This document shows, piece after piece, positions 1 through 8,631 of a DNA stretch of 64,000 bases. Position numbers and translations under genes: made by a program. Below the pieces are notes generated by a model that made no database searches, was not told where the DNA came from, and worked only from the letters and a program-made list of their open reading frames with translations. Numbering within the stretch: position 1 is the stretch's first letter; each line of letters begins with the position of its first letter. This DNA is from Rhizobacter sp. SG703 (GTDB lineage Bacteria; Pseudomonadota; Gammaproteobacteria; Burkholderiales; Burkholderiaceae_C): contig NZ_JAAZQK010000006.1 in the NCBI RefSeq assembly GCF_012275445.1, forward strand, positions 1 through 64,000, read 5' to 3'.

Positions 1-735
1 TCGATGCGGCTGGTGGTGTGGCTGAAGACGTACGAGCGCAGCACCGTCAGCACGCTCTCGAACAGCACCACCGCGATCAGGCCGACCACCAGCACATCGA
101 GCGTCGACACGCCCTTGTGCACCAGCACCTTGTCCATCACCACCTGGAAGAACAGCGGCGACACCAGCGCGAAGAGTTGCAGGAACAGCGAGATCAGCAG
201 CACCTCCGACAGCAGCCGGCGGTGCTTGACGATGCTCGGGATGAACCAGCTGAAGTCGAACCTGGACAGCTCGCCGGCGAGGCTCGCGCGGCTGGTGATC
301 AGGATCAGCCGGCCGCTCCACTGTTCAGCGAACACCGCGATCGGCTCGATGGTGGGGCGGGCGCTGTCGGTGCGAACGTCGCGGAACAGCACACGTTGTC
401 CGTCGCATTGCGCGAGGACGACGACGCGGCCGTCGTTCATCACCGCCAGCGCCGGCAGCGCGGCAAGTTCGATCCGCTCGATCGTGGTGGATGAGAGCTT
501 GGCCTTCAGGCCGAGGTGCTTCGCCGCGAGCAGCAGGTCGTCGGTGGAGACGGGCTCGCTCGGGCTTTTGCCCAGCTGGTGCAGCAGTGCCGCGGGGTCG
601 GCGGGCACCTGGTGGAGCCGGGCGACGAGGCACAGCGCGTGCAGCGCTGCTTCGCCGAGATGGCGGGCCTGCGGGGCCGCGGCAGGCTCGTCGTCTCCGC
701 TCGGCGAATGCGATTCCGCCTGCTCGATGGCCACT
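1..735 (-). CDS. Type I secretion permease/ATPase, N-terminal part (cut by window edge)
   Basis: This is the start of an HlyB-type ABC transporter, the inner-membrane engine that exports RTX-like proteins in one step through a type I secretion system. About 245 residues lie in the window. Residues about 20-140 form a C39-peptidase-like domain. The catalytic Cys/His pattern of a true bacteriocin peptidase is not seen, so it is probably the non-cleaving substrate-docking version. From about residue 175 the transmembrane domain begins (LLSEVLLISLFLQLFALVSP, then FFQVVMDKVLVHKGVSTLDV), typical of the family. The nucleotide-binding domain would lie beyond the window. The start taken is a GTG in frame; a GTG 18 bases further upstream is also possible. 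It lies outside the left attachment repeat, so it is probably chromosomal. Confidence 0.8.
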
Positions 736-797
736 GAATCTTTCAACCCCACTCCCGTTCGGTTTGATGTTCTTGTTGGGTGCGAGTCAGTCTAGCT
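735..797. repeat. Leader repeat, copy 1 (upstream of the secretion gene)
   Basis: About 63 bases immediately upstream of and overlapping the start of the type I secretion gene recur imperfectly at 19527-19590. Shared blocks include CTCCCGTTCGGTT, GATGTTCTTG and CAGTCTAGC. On the minus strand both copies read into a similar peptide (GLKDS...EAE). This is probably a duplicated promoter/leader region. The bases from 798 to 1021 hold no gene that I can support. Confidence 0.6.
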
Positions 798-1021
798 GAC
801 GGATGACAGATCCCTATCCCCCTCTTTGGGAGGAGTCGCGAATCGAAGCGGTGGCAGCGCCGATGGCCGAGGGACAGCCTGCTCGCATTCATCTTCTTCT
901 CCCTGGTCACGCGGGTTGCAGTTTCGAGCGCGCAGTCTCGTGAACCCACCCAGGCCGCGTCAGGTGAAAGATGTCCGGGTCGCATTCCCGAGATGGCGCG
1001 TTCTCGAAAAGCGATGGCCCC

Positions 1022-1086
1022 GTGCCCCCATGCACCCCCCAACGATGATCTCGTGCACGATCGCCATGGCCCACGGCTCATGGAGC
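1022..1086 (-). pseudogene. Remnant of a Mor-family activator gene
   Basis: The minus strand encodes HEPWAMAIVHEIIVG, which matches QEPWASAIAHEIVQG of the intact Mor-like gene at 19764-20120; the DNA is roughly 80% identical over about 42 bases. No start, no helix-turn-helix and no open frame of useful length remain. The remnant sits just outside the left attachment repeat. Together with the leader repeat at 735-797 it mirrors the order seen at 19527-19985. Confidence 0.5.
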
Positions 1087-1099
1087 TAATCTGAGGTTG

Positions 1100-1148
1100 T
1101 GGCGCACTGTGGCGCAGACCAGAAAGGGGTTCTGGTGCCTCGGGTCGG
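1100..1148. other. Left attachment site (distal att repeat)
   Basis: This 49-base block matches 42142-42190 with a single mismatch (G at 1126, A at 42168). In the right copy its last 16 bases are the 3' end of tRNA-Leu. Here the match stops 8 bases after CTCGGGTC and no tRNA follows. This is the footprint expected when a tyrosine integrase inserts an element at a tRNA 3' end and leaves a partial copy at the far boundary. Confidence 0.85.
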
Positions 1149-1498
1149 GGTCGGAATGACGCACCGGTGCTTGCTTGCAGCTGGTTTGGCGTAATTTCGG
1201 CGCACTCTCACACGTCTCAGCGAGAGAATCTCTCGTTCAGGGGCCTTGCCCGCGGCAATTTTGTGTCGTCGGTGACCGCCGCTTGAAAGCGTGGCACCTT
1301 GCCCACGCGCCTTCCTCTCGACCTACGGACCGGCGCGTTCGCGCATAACGTCCGGGCCTACGAGGCACCTCCATCGCCTCTCGAGTGCCTCTACTGCGGC
1401 ACATGGACTGTCGCGCGGGTCTCTCCAGGTGGGTCCATCGGCGAGCGCATCGAGTTCTCCAACGATCGGATCTAGCTACCCGCTTGCGGCGAGTTAAG
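1149..1498. other. Gene-free left end of the element
   Basis: There is no convincing coding region between the left attachment repeat and the first insertion sequence. At 1184-1205 there are TTTGGCGTA and CGGCGCACT words, related to the repeated TGGCGCA words beside the integrase. These may be integrase arm-type binding sites. Otherwise I see nothing. Confidence 0.5.
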
Positions 1499-1522
1499 TA
1501 GTCGGCCCTAAACAACTCCTTT

Positions 1523-2213
1523 TCAGCCAGCAGCCATTGAGGCATGGGCGGACGCGGGCGGCGAGAGCAACGCGAGGATGAACAGTGGCAGCCAAGCGAG
1601 CGCTGCCGCGAGGGGCCAGCCAAGTACCCGCAGGTACCTCAGGATCATTCTCAGGTTGTGGCCTGCGCCGCAGAGGATCGCGTGCATCGCATCGCCGAGT
1701 TCGCCGCGCAGCCAGTTCCTGACCAGCAGCCCGTCGGCCTTCATGTGCCCGATCATCGGCTCGACCACCTGCCGTCGCTTGAGCAGCTTCTTCAAGCGCT
1801 TGGGCAGGCGCCGCGTGTGACTGATCAACAGCCGTGCCCCGCTGCTCGGTTCGACGCCGCGGTAGCCGCGGTCGGCCAGCACGATCTTCGGTGCCTGTCC
1901 GCTGAGCACCTCGACCTGCTCGAGCTGGCTGTCCACCGTGTGCCCGTCGTACGAGTTGCCAGGCATCGAACGCATGCCCACCACCAGCCCCTCAGCGGCC
2001 GTCACCGCCACCGACACCTTCACGCCGAACTCGTACGGCGTTCTCACCTTCCCCTTGGCGATGCACTCCACCTCGGGCGCGTGCAGGGCGTACAACTTGT
2101 TCTTTGCCTCCCGCTTCTGCGCATGCAGCCGCTGCGCGGTTTCCATCTTCTGCTTGAGCTCGCCCGTGAGCTCGCCCGCCTTGCGCTGCACATCCCGGAT
2201 CACCCGGCCCAGC
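1523..2213 (-). pseudogene. IS5-type transposase, C-terminal fragment
   Basis: This is the C-terminal half of a DDE transposase split by the IS66 insertion at 2214. Recognisable pieces are LYALHAPEVECIAKGK, YEFGVKVSVAV, the aspartate motif VLADRGYRGVE, and PMIGHMKADGL with the distal glutamate. It joins in frame to the piece at 5044-5694: TWLG before the insertion and RVIRDVQRK after it, once one GGCCCAGC duplication is removed. It cannot be expressed as a functional enzyme. Confidence 0.85.
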
Positions 2214-2259
2214 GTATGCGTCCGGCGAAGTCATCTTGAAGTCGGGTTAGGAGCAAAGG

Positions 2260-2670
2260 ATGCTCGTGTCCACCTCAACTCTTGGTGGACACGTGGACAC
2301 TATCGAATCCAAGCCCGCTGCCGGTGGTCGGCGCCGGCGTCTGCATGGCGACGAGTTCAAGGCCGACGCCGTAGCTGCCGCAGCGCAGCCAGGCGTCTCG
2401 ATGGCGTCCGTGGCGCTGGCGCGTGGCATCAACGCAAACTTGCTGCGCCGCTGGGTGCGAGATGCGGAACTGGCGTCGGTCAGAGCACCGCTGAGCTGCA
2501 CGCCGGCCCCGGCACGGCCGACGTTCGTGCCCATGCAACTTCCCGAGCCGATCGCTTCGCCTCGCGACATCCGAGTTGAACTACGGCGCGGCGCGACGAC
2601 GATCGCAGTGACCTGGCCGATGGCCGCAGCCGCTGAGTGCGCGAGTTGGATGCGCGAGTTGCTGCGGTGA
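2260..2670 (+). CDS. tnpA: IS66 accessory protein TnpA
   Basis: A 136-residue first protein of the IS66 operon. Residues about 20-70 form the helix-turn-helix common to IS66 OrfA and related transposase accessory proteins (HGDEFKADAVAAA, then GVSMASVALARGINANLLRRW). The C-terminal part is the usual variable tail ending in a short beta-rich segment. It is required for transposition in characterised IS66 elements, though its exact role is not settled. The stop overlaps the probable GTG start of tnpB, implying translational coupling. It appears intact. Confidence 0.9.
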   Translation: MLVSTSTLGGHVDTIESKPAAGGRRRRLHGDEFKADAVAAAAQPGVSMASVALARGINANLLRRWVRDAELASVRAPLSCTPAPARPTFVPMQLPEPIASPRDIRVELRRGATTIAVTWPMAAAAECASWMRELLR

Positions 2671-2999
2671 TCCGCGTCGACTCCATGTGGCTGGCCGTGG
2701 AGCCCCTGGACATGCGCGCTGGCACAGAAGCCGCCTTGGCGCGCGTGGTTACGGTATTCGGCGCGGCCCGTCCTCACCATGCCTACCTGTTCGCCAATCG
2801 CCGTGCCAACCGCATGAAGGTGCTCGTGCACGACGGCATCGGGGTGTGGCTTGCCGCGCGACGCCTGAACAGCGGCAAGTTCGTCTGGCCGAAGGACGCG
2901 GCCGCGACGGCGTCACTCACGCGAGCGCAATTCGACGCCCTCGTGCTGGGCTTGCCGTGGCAGCGTGTTGGCGAGGCCGGAATCATTCGAGTGCTGTAG
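2667..2999 (+). CDS. tnpB: IS66 accessory protein TnpB
   Basis: The second IS66 gene, about 110 residues from the GTG at 2667, which overlaps the tnpA stop codon; the open frame extends upstream but within tnpA. Family signatures are present: VDSMWLAVEPLDMRAG near the start, HHAYLFANRRANRMKVLVHD in the middle, and the GIGVWLAARRLNSGKFVWP segment. This is the whole length expected for IS66 OrfB. It is essential for transposition in studied relatives and its biochemical role is unknown. It appears intact. Confidence 0.9.
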   Translation: MIRVDSMWLAVEPLDMRAGTEAALARVVTVFGAARPHHAYLFANRRANRMKVLVHDGIGVWLAARRLNSGKFVWPKDAAATASLTRAQFDALVLGLPWQRVGEAGIIRVL

Positions 3000-3026
3000 C
3001 GGGTCGCAATTCTCGAATCTGCTGAT

Positions 3027-4654
3027 GTGCATGGCACGTCACCCGCGGCACGATCACATCCTGTGATCGCCCCACAGCAATTCGACGCTCTCGATCCGCA
3101 GCAGATGCGCCAGGCACTGCTGACGCTGATGGCCGAGGTGGCGGCCAAGGATGAACTCCTCGAGCGGCAGCAGCGTGACGTGGCGTTCAAGCAGGCGCAG
3201 GTCGACAAGCTCACGCACGAGTTGGCGGTGCTGAAGCGGCTGAAGTTCGCCGCCACGAGCGAGAAGTTCTGTGCCGGCCTGAGCGCGCAGCAGAAGAGCC
3301 TGATCGAAGAGACGCTCGACGCCGACATCGCCGAAGCCGCCGCCGAGATCGACCGGGCCAACGTCGACAAGAAGAGCAAAGACAAGAGGGACAAGCAAAG
3401 CCCAAGCGCCAGGTGCTACCGCCGCATCTGCCGCGCCGCGACGTGCACCACGAGCCCGCAAGCACGGCATGCGCCTGCGGCTGCCAGATGAAGCGTATCG
3501 GCCAGGACATCTCCGAGAAGCTGGACTACGAGCCGGGTGTATTCACCGTCGAGCGGCACGTGCGCGGCAAGTGGGCCTGTGCGCATTGCCAGGAGCTCGT
3601 GCAGGCGCCGGTGGCCGCTCACATCATCGACAAGGGCATCCCCACTGCCGGCCTGCTGGCCCAGGTGCTGGTGGCGAAGTTCCTTGATCATCTGCCTTTG
3701 TACCGGCAGGAGCGCATCTTCGAGCGCGCGGGCATGGCAATCGCACGCTCGACGCTGGCGCAGTGGGTAGGCGAGTGTGGCGCGCAGTTGCAGCCGCTGG
3801 TGGATGCGCTGTCGGCTGAGCTGCTGCGCTACAACGTATTGCACGCCGACGAGACGCCGGTGGGCATGCTCAAGCCGGGCAACAAGAAGACCCACGAGGC
3901 CTACATCTGGACCTACTGCACGACCCGCTTCAACCCGACGAAGGCGGTGGTGTTCAACTTCGCTGAGACACGCAGCGGCGAGAACGTGCGCGAGTTCCTA
4001 GGCCAGAACGGCGAGCACCCGTGGAAGGGCAAGCTCGTGACCGACGGGTTCTCGGGCTACAAGGCCTCGTTTGAGCGCGGCGTCACCGAAGTTGGCTGCG
4101 TCGCTCACGCACGCCGCAAATTCCACGAACTGTGGGCCAACCACGGCAGCAAAGTCGGCGAGCAGGCGCTGAGGTACTTCCAACTGCTGTTCAGGATCGA
4201 GGACGACATCGCTAATTGCACGGCGGAGGAGCGACGACGAATACGGCAGCGCAAGTCACGCCGCGTGGCCGCTGCCCTGCACAAGTGGCTGCTGCGGCAG
4301 CGATGGCAGGTTCCCGATGGCACGGCCACCGCCAAAGCCATTGACTACAGCTTGAAGCGCTGGCAAGCCTTGACGCGCTATATCGGCGACGGCAACCTGC
4401 CGATCTCGAACAACTGGGTTGAGAATCAAATTCGCCCGATTGCCTTGGGGCAGGCGAACTGGTTATTCGCCGGCAGCCTGCGTGCGGGCAAGCGCGCCGC
4501 CGCGGTGATGAGTCTCGCGCACTCCGCTCGGATCAACGGGCATGATCCCTACGCCTACTTGAAGGACATCCTGACCCGACTGCCGACGCACCCGGCCAGC
4601 CGTGTCGATGAGTTGCTGCCGCATCGATGGGTGCCAGCGACAGCCGACGCTTGA
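3027..4654 (+). pseudogene. tnpC: IS66 transposase TnpC, frameshifted
   Basis: This is the DDE transposase of the IS66 element. The first part (3027 to about 3395) carries the N-terminal coiled coil (KDELLERQQRDVAFKQAQVD and LKRLKFAATSEKF). After KDKRDK the frame shifts by one base near 3392-3400. The rest continues in the frame of 3413-4654, with the zinc-finger-like CACGCQ...CAHC, LHADETPV (D), VTDGFSGYK (D) and NNWVENQIRPIA (E). All catalytic residues are present, so a one-base repair would restore a full protein. The shift lies beside short A and C runs, so a sequencing error or programmed slippage is possible. A start at GTG 3063 is also possible. Confidence 0.88.
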
Positions 4655-4687
4655 TCGACGTCACCGTATTCAAGCGAGCAGATTCGG

Positions 4688-4957
4688 TCAGTGCCTCGAT
4701 CTCATCCGGTGACCCGCAGCCACCAGTAGCAAACCAAGAACGATCAACACCGCGCCGACGAGCTTGAACGGATCTACGGACGTCTCTGGCGTCGAGGTCA
4801 CACGCATATAGAGGTGGGATGAACCATGCGACGTACCCGAAAGAAGCTGCTTCAGATGCACCCACAGTTCGAGAGGTAGCAGGTCCGCCAACGGCGTGCA
4901 CAGCAGCGCTCCGATTACCAGGCTGCCCCACCCGATGCGGGTCATCCAAACGACCAT
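4688..4957 (-). CDS. Small two-helix membrane protein, IS66 passenger gene
   Basis: An 89-residue protein encoded opposite to the transposase genes, between tnpC and the right inverted repeat, so it is carried by the IS66 element. It has two hydrophobic helices (about residues 10-26, GWGSLVIGALLCTPL, and 67-83, VGAVLIVLGLLLVAAG) separated by a polar loop rich in Ser/Thr. An AGAGG ribosome-binding site sits 8 bases before the ATG. I do not recognise the family. IS66 elements can carry accessory genes, but a function cannot be given from the sequence. Confidence 0.55.
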   Translation of the reverse strand: MVVWMTRIGWGSLVIGALLCTPLADLLPLELWVHLKQLLSGTSHGSSHLYMRVTSTPETSVDPFKLVGAVLIVLGLLLVAAGHRMRSRH

Positions 4958-5043
4958 CCTGAGTTCCTCTGGCGTACAACGCCGCCGTCATGGTACGACG
5001 GCTCGGCATGTCCAAATTCAAGATGGGTTCGCCGGACGCATAC

Positions 5044-5694
5044 GGCCCAGCCACGTGCGCAGCTTCCTGATCTCGCGCTGCATGCACGGGTACTGCCTGG
5101 CATGGGCGTAGCGCCCGGCTTGATGTTCGGCCGCCGGGCCCACTCGCGCGTTGCTCTGGCGCAGCTCGATCCCCGCATCCTTGGCCGCATCAACCAGTTG
5201 CTCGCGCGCCCGGTTCAACAACCGGCTGTCCGTCGGGTGCGCTATCGCCTTGGGCTGCACCGTTCAGGCTGCGCCGCTTGATCACGCCTGCGCTTCGGCC
5301 GCCTCGATCGTGTGTGCAGCAGCCACTCGCCGTCCGCTTCGCCGATGCGCGCTCGCCAGCGCACCAGGCTCGACGGGTCGCACGGCAGTTCGTGCCGGAA
5401 GTACTTCTCGCCGCTGAAGTGCTGCCAGTACGGGTTCTCGCACCAGCGCTCCACCACGTCCTCGTCGCTCAGCGCATAGGCGTGCTTGAGGTACAGCAGT
5501 GCGGCCATCAACCGCGTCGCCAGCGCAGGCCGCCCCGTCGTCGACACGAATTGGGGGCTCCACTCGTCGGCGAAGGCTTGCCAGTTGATCAGCTCCGCCA
5601 GCCGAACCAGCTCGTGCCGCAGGTCGATCAGGTTCACCAACTCCATGCGGAACAGGTCGTGCTCCGTCGTCTGCTGCGGCTTCTTCGGGCCCAT
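5044..5694 (-). pseudogene. IS5-type transposase, N-terminal fragment with frameshifts
   Basis: This is the N-terminal part of the transposase whose C-terminal part is at 1523-2213. The first 120 residues are clear (ELINWQAFADEW, TGRPALATRLMAALLYLKHA, WCENPYWQHFSGEKYF, DPSSLVRWRARIGE). Near 5300-5260 the frame changes and about 20 bases seem lost where a DTTVQPKAIAHPTDS-type segment is expected. Another frame then continues with QPKAIAHPTDSRLLNRAREQ and CMQREIRKLRTWLG up to the IS66 insertion point. The gene was therefore damaged independently of the IS66 insertion. Confidence 0.82.
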
Positions 5695-6136
5695 CTCGCT
5701 CCCCGTCCAATTTGCAAGGTTTCAATATCGATTCGACTCGAATCCTGCAATCTCCACCATCCGCATCGGCCCGCACAGCGAGTGTTCATGCGCCTTGCGG
5801 GGTTGTTCAGGCCGACTAATATCTCGATCAAGATGCAGCAGAGCACCATCGCGAAGGAGCGACGCAAGTAGCCTTCCAGTCCGGTTCCGAGCGTCCAGGT
5901 GCTAGAGCTCTCTGCGCTGCCATGCGTCCAGCCCCAAGCTCTGAGCCGCACCAGAGACTAAACTGCGAGTCGCGTACCGCTCGCATGTGGCGGTTCCCTC
6001 ACACCGTATTCCGGAGCGCCGCTATAGGCCGGCTTTCCCAAGAGGAACTGCGGCACTACCACATTCACCCATGCGATTTTTGAAACGCTGCACAGCCTTC
6101 ACAGTGGCTTCGCGATTTCGAGCGCATGCTCGGGGC

Positions 6137-6457
6137 ATGACCTACAGATTTTTTCCATCCACCCTCGATCGCTACCTGGCACTAATAGTTGCAGCTCTCT
6201 TCGGTGCCTCAACTACAGGATGTAGCGGCCCCTCTGATCTGCAGGTGGCAGAGGATTTTTCGAGGGAATATCCTCGGTGCACGCTAATGAAAGCCGATGG
6301 CGGCGAATCAGAGGGTGGCTACATATGGATAAAGGTATGGTTTCAATGCGCCGGCGACACCCAACAACACGGGAACTGGTTTCGATACATGGAGAAGGAT
6401 GGCGTGTGGATATTCGTTCCAAGCCGCTCTGTGACACATCCTGATCGCATCCGCTAG
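6137..6457 (+). CDS. Small predicted lipoprotein
   Basis: A 106-residue protein from the ATG at 6137 (the open frame begins at 5987, but the upstream residues look non-coding). A hydrophobic stretch (RYLALIVAALFGASTTG) is followed by Cys about residue 27, a weak lipobox, so it is probably an exported lipoprotein. The mature part has a few conserved-looking aromatic residues (GGYIWIKVWFQC, GNWFRYMEKDGVWIFV). I do not recognise the family. The stop codon TAG lies exactly at the left end of the following insertion sequence; without that element the codon would read TAA, so the protein end is unchanged. A start at 6071 is an alternative. Confidence 0.5.
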   Translation: MTYRFFPSTLDRYLALIVAALFGASTTGCSGPSDLQVAEDFSREYPRCTLMKADGGESEGGYIWIKVWFQCAGDTQQHGNWFRYMEKDGVWIFVPSRSVTHPDRIR

Positions 6458-7651
6458 GGATCCGCTGATCAATGATCGTTCTGGCGAGCGCCAACGAGTG
6501 GCTCCCACCAGACTGCAGACGAGATGCACCACAGCACATCGGCAACCACGCCGAGGCTCGTTTGAGGCATTCAGCCGGGCCGGTGGTGGCGTTCAAGAGG
6601 CACCTCGGGCATGGATATCGAGCAATCGCCTCTTGGCGATGACGATGTTGGCCAACCCGAACAGTCTGAACAGCTGCGCCTCGTTCTTCGCCAGCCCTTT
6701 GTAGCGAACCTTCTTGCGACGGAACAGGTTCTTGATCGCGTGGAACGAATGCTCGACCTTCGCGCGCACGCTCGCCTTGAACTGCGCGACCTCGTTCAGC
6801 AACTGCGCCCACCTGCGCGTGAGGTCTAGCTTGCGGCGCTTGCCAGGCTGCATCGCCACATGCCACTGCGGTCCTTGCGCCTCGGCGCGCTTGCCCACGC
6901 CCGGTAGTCCGCATCGCCGAACGCAATGCCTTCCTTGCCGTGCAGCAACGCACCGGCCTGCGTCACGTCGTTCACGTTGGCCGCCGTTCCCGCCAGCGAG
7001 TGCACCAGCCCCGACTCGGCATCCACCCCGATGTGCGCCTTCATTCCGAAGTGCCACTGGTTGCTCTTCTTCGCCTGGTGCATCTCGGGGTCTCGTGCCT
7101 TGTCTTCGTTCTTCGTAGAACTCGGCGCCGCGATGATCGTCGCGTCCACGATGGTGCCCGCGCGCATCAGCAAGCCCTTCTCGCCCAGATGCGCGTTGAT
7201 CTCGTCTAACAGCGCCCGCGTCAGGTTGTTGTCGTTGAGCAGCCGCCTGAACTTCAGCAGCGTCGTCGCATCCGGCACCGACTCGTGCGACAGGTCGATC
7301 CCTACGAAGTCTCGCAGCGCCTGGCTGTCGTACAGCGCGTCTTCCAGCGCCTCGTCGGCCAGCCCGTACCACTGCTGCAGGCAATACATCCGCAGCATCT
7401 TGGCCAAGCCCGTGGGCTGGCGCCCGACTCGACCGCTCGTCGGGTACAGCGGCTCGATCACCGCCATCAACCGAGCCCACGGCACGATCCGCTCCATCTC
7501 GCCCAGGAACTTCTCGCGCCTCGTCTGCTTCTTCTTCATCGCGTATTCGGTGCTTGCAAAGCTGCGTTGGCTCATCGGTCTTTGCCTCTCAGTTCGATGC
7601 CTTCTGGCATGCATACGGCGTGCTGGGTCGCGGGCTTTTGATCAGCGGTCC
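6458..7651 (-). mobile_element. IS5-type insertion sequence, about 1.2 kb
   Basis: The inverted ends are AGGGATCCGCTGATCAA at the left and, reading inward from the right, AGGGACCGCTGATCAA. They are flanked by CTAG on the left and CTAA on the right, matching the YTAR target preference of the IS5 group. The element contains one leftward transposase gene carrying a frameshift. It is unrelated in sequence to the element at 1499-5818. Edges may be off by two or three bases. Confidence 0.8.
6593..7575 (-). pseudogene. IS5-group transposase, frameshifted
   Basis: A DDE transposase of the IS5 group. The start is MSQRSFASTEYAMKKKQTRR at 7575. The N-terminal domain is complete (GRQPTGLAKMLRMYCLQQWY, DSQALRDFVGIDL, LLKFRRLLND). 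The first aspartate is in TIVDATIIAAPSS and the second in FGDADYR. Just after this (near 6900) a one-base shift moves the frame. The distal part (AKVEHSFHAIKNLFRRKKVR, with the catalytic Glu) continues to 6593. All three acidic residues exist in the DNA but not in a single open frame. A sequencing error would be the main alternative. Confidence 0.88.
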
Positions 7652-7705
7652 CTAACGCAATATCAGCGCAAGCAGTTGTCAAGCATTGCATCTCTACTTC
7701 AGAGC

Positions 7706-8605
7706 TTACTCCGCCAGATAGCACGCCGAAGAAATCGTCGCATTGCTTCTATATACATTGACTGCCTTCCCACCAGGAGAAGAGACCTCTACAAGGCGAT
7801 CACCCCTTGTTCCGACGACTATTGCCAGTAGCTTTTTCCCCGCAAGCCTAATATCCGCGAATAGCGGGCTTCCATCTTTCGGCGTAAAGCTGAGTGTACT
7901 CGCGCCGAAATAATTCAATCGAACATCCAGTGTGGCGCCCTCATTCCTCCTCAGGACGCTGACCCCGCCACGCGAATAAACAACAGATTGCAGGATATCC
8001 GGATGTATTGGCGATATACGTCGCGTTTCTTTTGTCTTAATGTTGTACTGAAGTAGAGCCGAGGCCTGGACCAATTCCAGAGTATCGGCCTCGATCGGCA
8101 CTAGCGAATTAACTTGACCAGCGCCCTCAAAGACAGTGGAGACATCACCAGATTGCCCAATATGAATCAACCCAAACCCCCATTCCTTCCTTTGATAGCT
8201 TGGGGCCGAATTAATTACCAAGAATGCTGATCCATCTGCGCGCGAGACGTACTTCCCACGCGCCTCTTCATTTGGGGCACCCACCAGTTTCACGATCAAA
8301 CGAGGCACTCCGACTCCCAATTCGATCTCAAATATTTCGCCGGCCGCGTTAAGATAAGTTATCTTTTTATTCGAGCACTCCAATATCTCTATTGGAGAAT
8401 TCGACCGAACGATGGCCGTACGCGCGCCGCGCCCAAACGGCCCTTTCACCAATTCGTAGCTGGCCCCACTCCCCTCACTCAGTGGCATCGCTTCAACAAA
8501 GACTGTGGGCAATGAGCTTGCCTTTGCGCCCGAAGCAATTGCGCAGAGGAGAATAGCAACAAAAACTCGGGGAACACCCCTTGCAAGGACAATACTCATT
8601 CGCAC
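7706..8605 (-). CDS. Secreted protein of unknown function, last gene of the RHS operon
   Basis: A 299-residue protein with a clear signal peptide (about residues 1-30, VPRVFVAILLCAIASGAKA). The rest is beta-rich without obvious catalytic motifs (RLIVKLVGAPNEEARG, ADGSAFLVINSAPS, YFGASTLSFTPKDGSPLFAD), possibly a propeller-like fold. It begins 26 bases after the stop of the RHS-core gene and is in the same operon. In RHS loci the gene directly after the variable toxin tail often encodes immunity, but immunity proteins are usually small and cytosolic, so this assignment is uncertain. Base composition is clearly more AT-rich than the flanking regions, suggesting separate acquisition. I do not recognise the family. 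Confidence 0.7.
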   Translation of the reverse strand: MRMSIVLARGVPRVFVAILLCAIASGAKASSLPTVFVEAMPLSEGSGASYELVKGPFGRGARTAIVRSNSPIEILECSNKKITYLNAAGEIFEIELGVGVPRLIVKLVGAPNEEARGKYVSRADGSAFLVINSAPSYQRKEWGFGLIHIGQSGDVSTVFEGAGQVNSLVPIEADTLELVQASALLQYNIKTKETRRISPIHPDILQSVVYSRGGVSVLRRNEGATLDVRLNYFGASTLSFTPKDGSPLFADIRLAGKKLLAIVVGTRGDRLVEVSSPGGKAVNVYRSNATISSACYLAE

Positions 8606-8631
8606 CCCATGCTCTATTAAGTCAACAAAGA

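Larger units (their letters stand above)
2214..5043 (+). mobile_element. IS66-family insertion sequence, 2830 bp
   Basis: The ends are inverted: GTATGCGTCCGGCGAA at the left and the same read inward from the right, followed on both sides by a CATCTTGAA block. The element is flanked by the 8-bp direct repeat GGCCCAGC (2206-2213 and 5044-5051), the length typical of IS66. It carries tnpA, tnpB, a frameshifted tnpC and a small opposite-strand passenger gene. It inserted into an older IS5-type transposase gene. Confidence 0.93.
1499..5818 (-). mobile_element. IS5-type insertion sequence, interrupted by an IS66 element
   Basis: The terminal inverted repeats are TAGTCGGCCCTAAACAACTCC at the left and, read inward from the right, TAGTCGGCCTGAACAACCCC. 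After removing the internal IS66 element and one copy of its 8-bp target duplication, the element is about 1.48 kb with a single leftward transposase gene. The transposase is both frameshifted and split, so the element is dead. No clear target duplication beyond the TA inside the ends is visible. Confidence 0.75.

Noticed and set aside
1100-1160. A second tRNA gene at the left attachment repeat
   Set aside because: Only the last 16 bases of the tRNA are present; no anticodon arm, D arm or acceptor 5' strand follows.
1237-1623. A leftward Arg-rich frame at the element's left end
   Set aside because: Composition typical of an off-frame reading, overlapping the transposase fragment.
5819-5960. 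A leftward frame with the piece YLRRSFAMVLCCILIEIL next to the IS5-type element
   Set aside because: Short, without a start or family match; part of it runs into the insertion-sequence end. Could be a gene scrap but cannot be supported.
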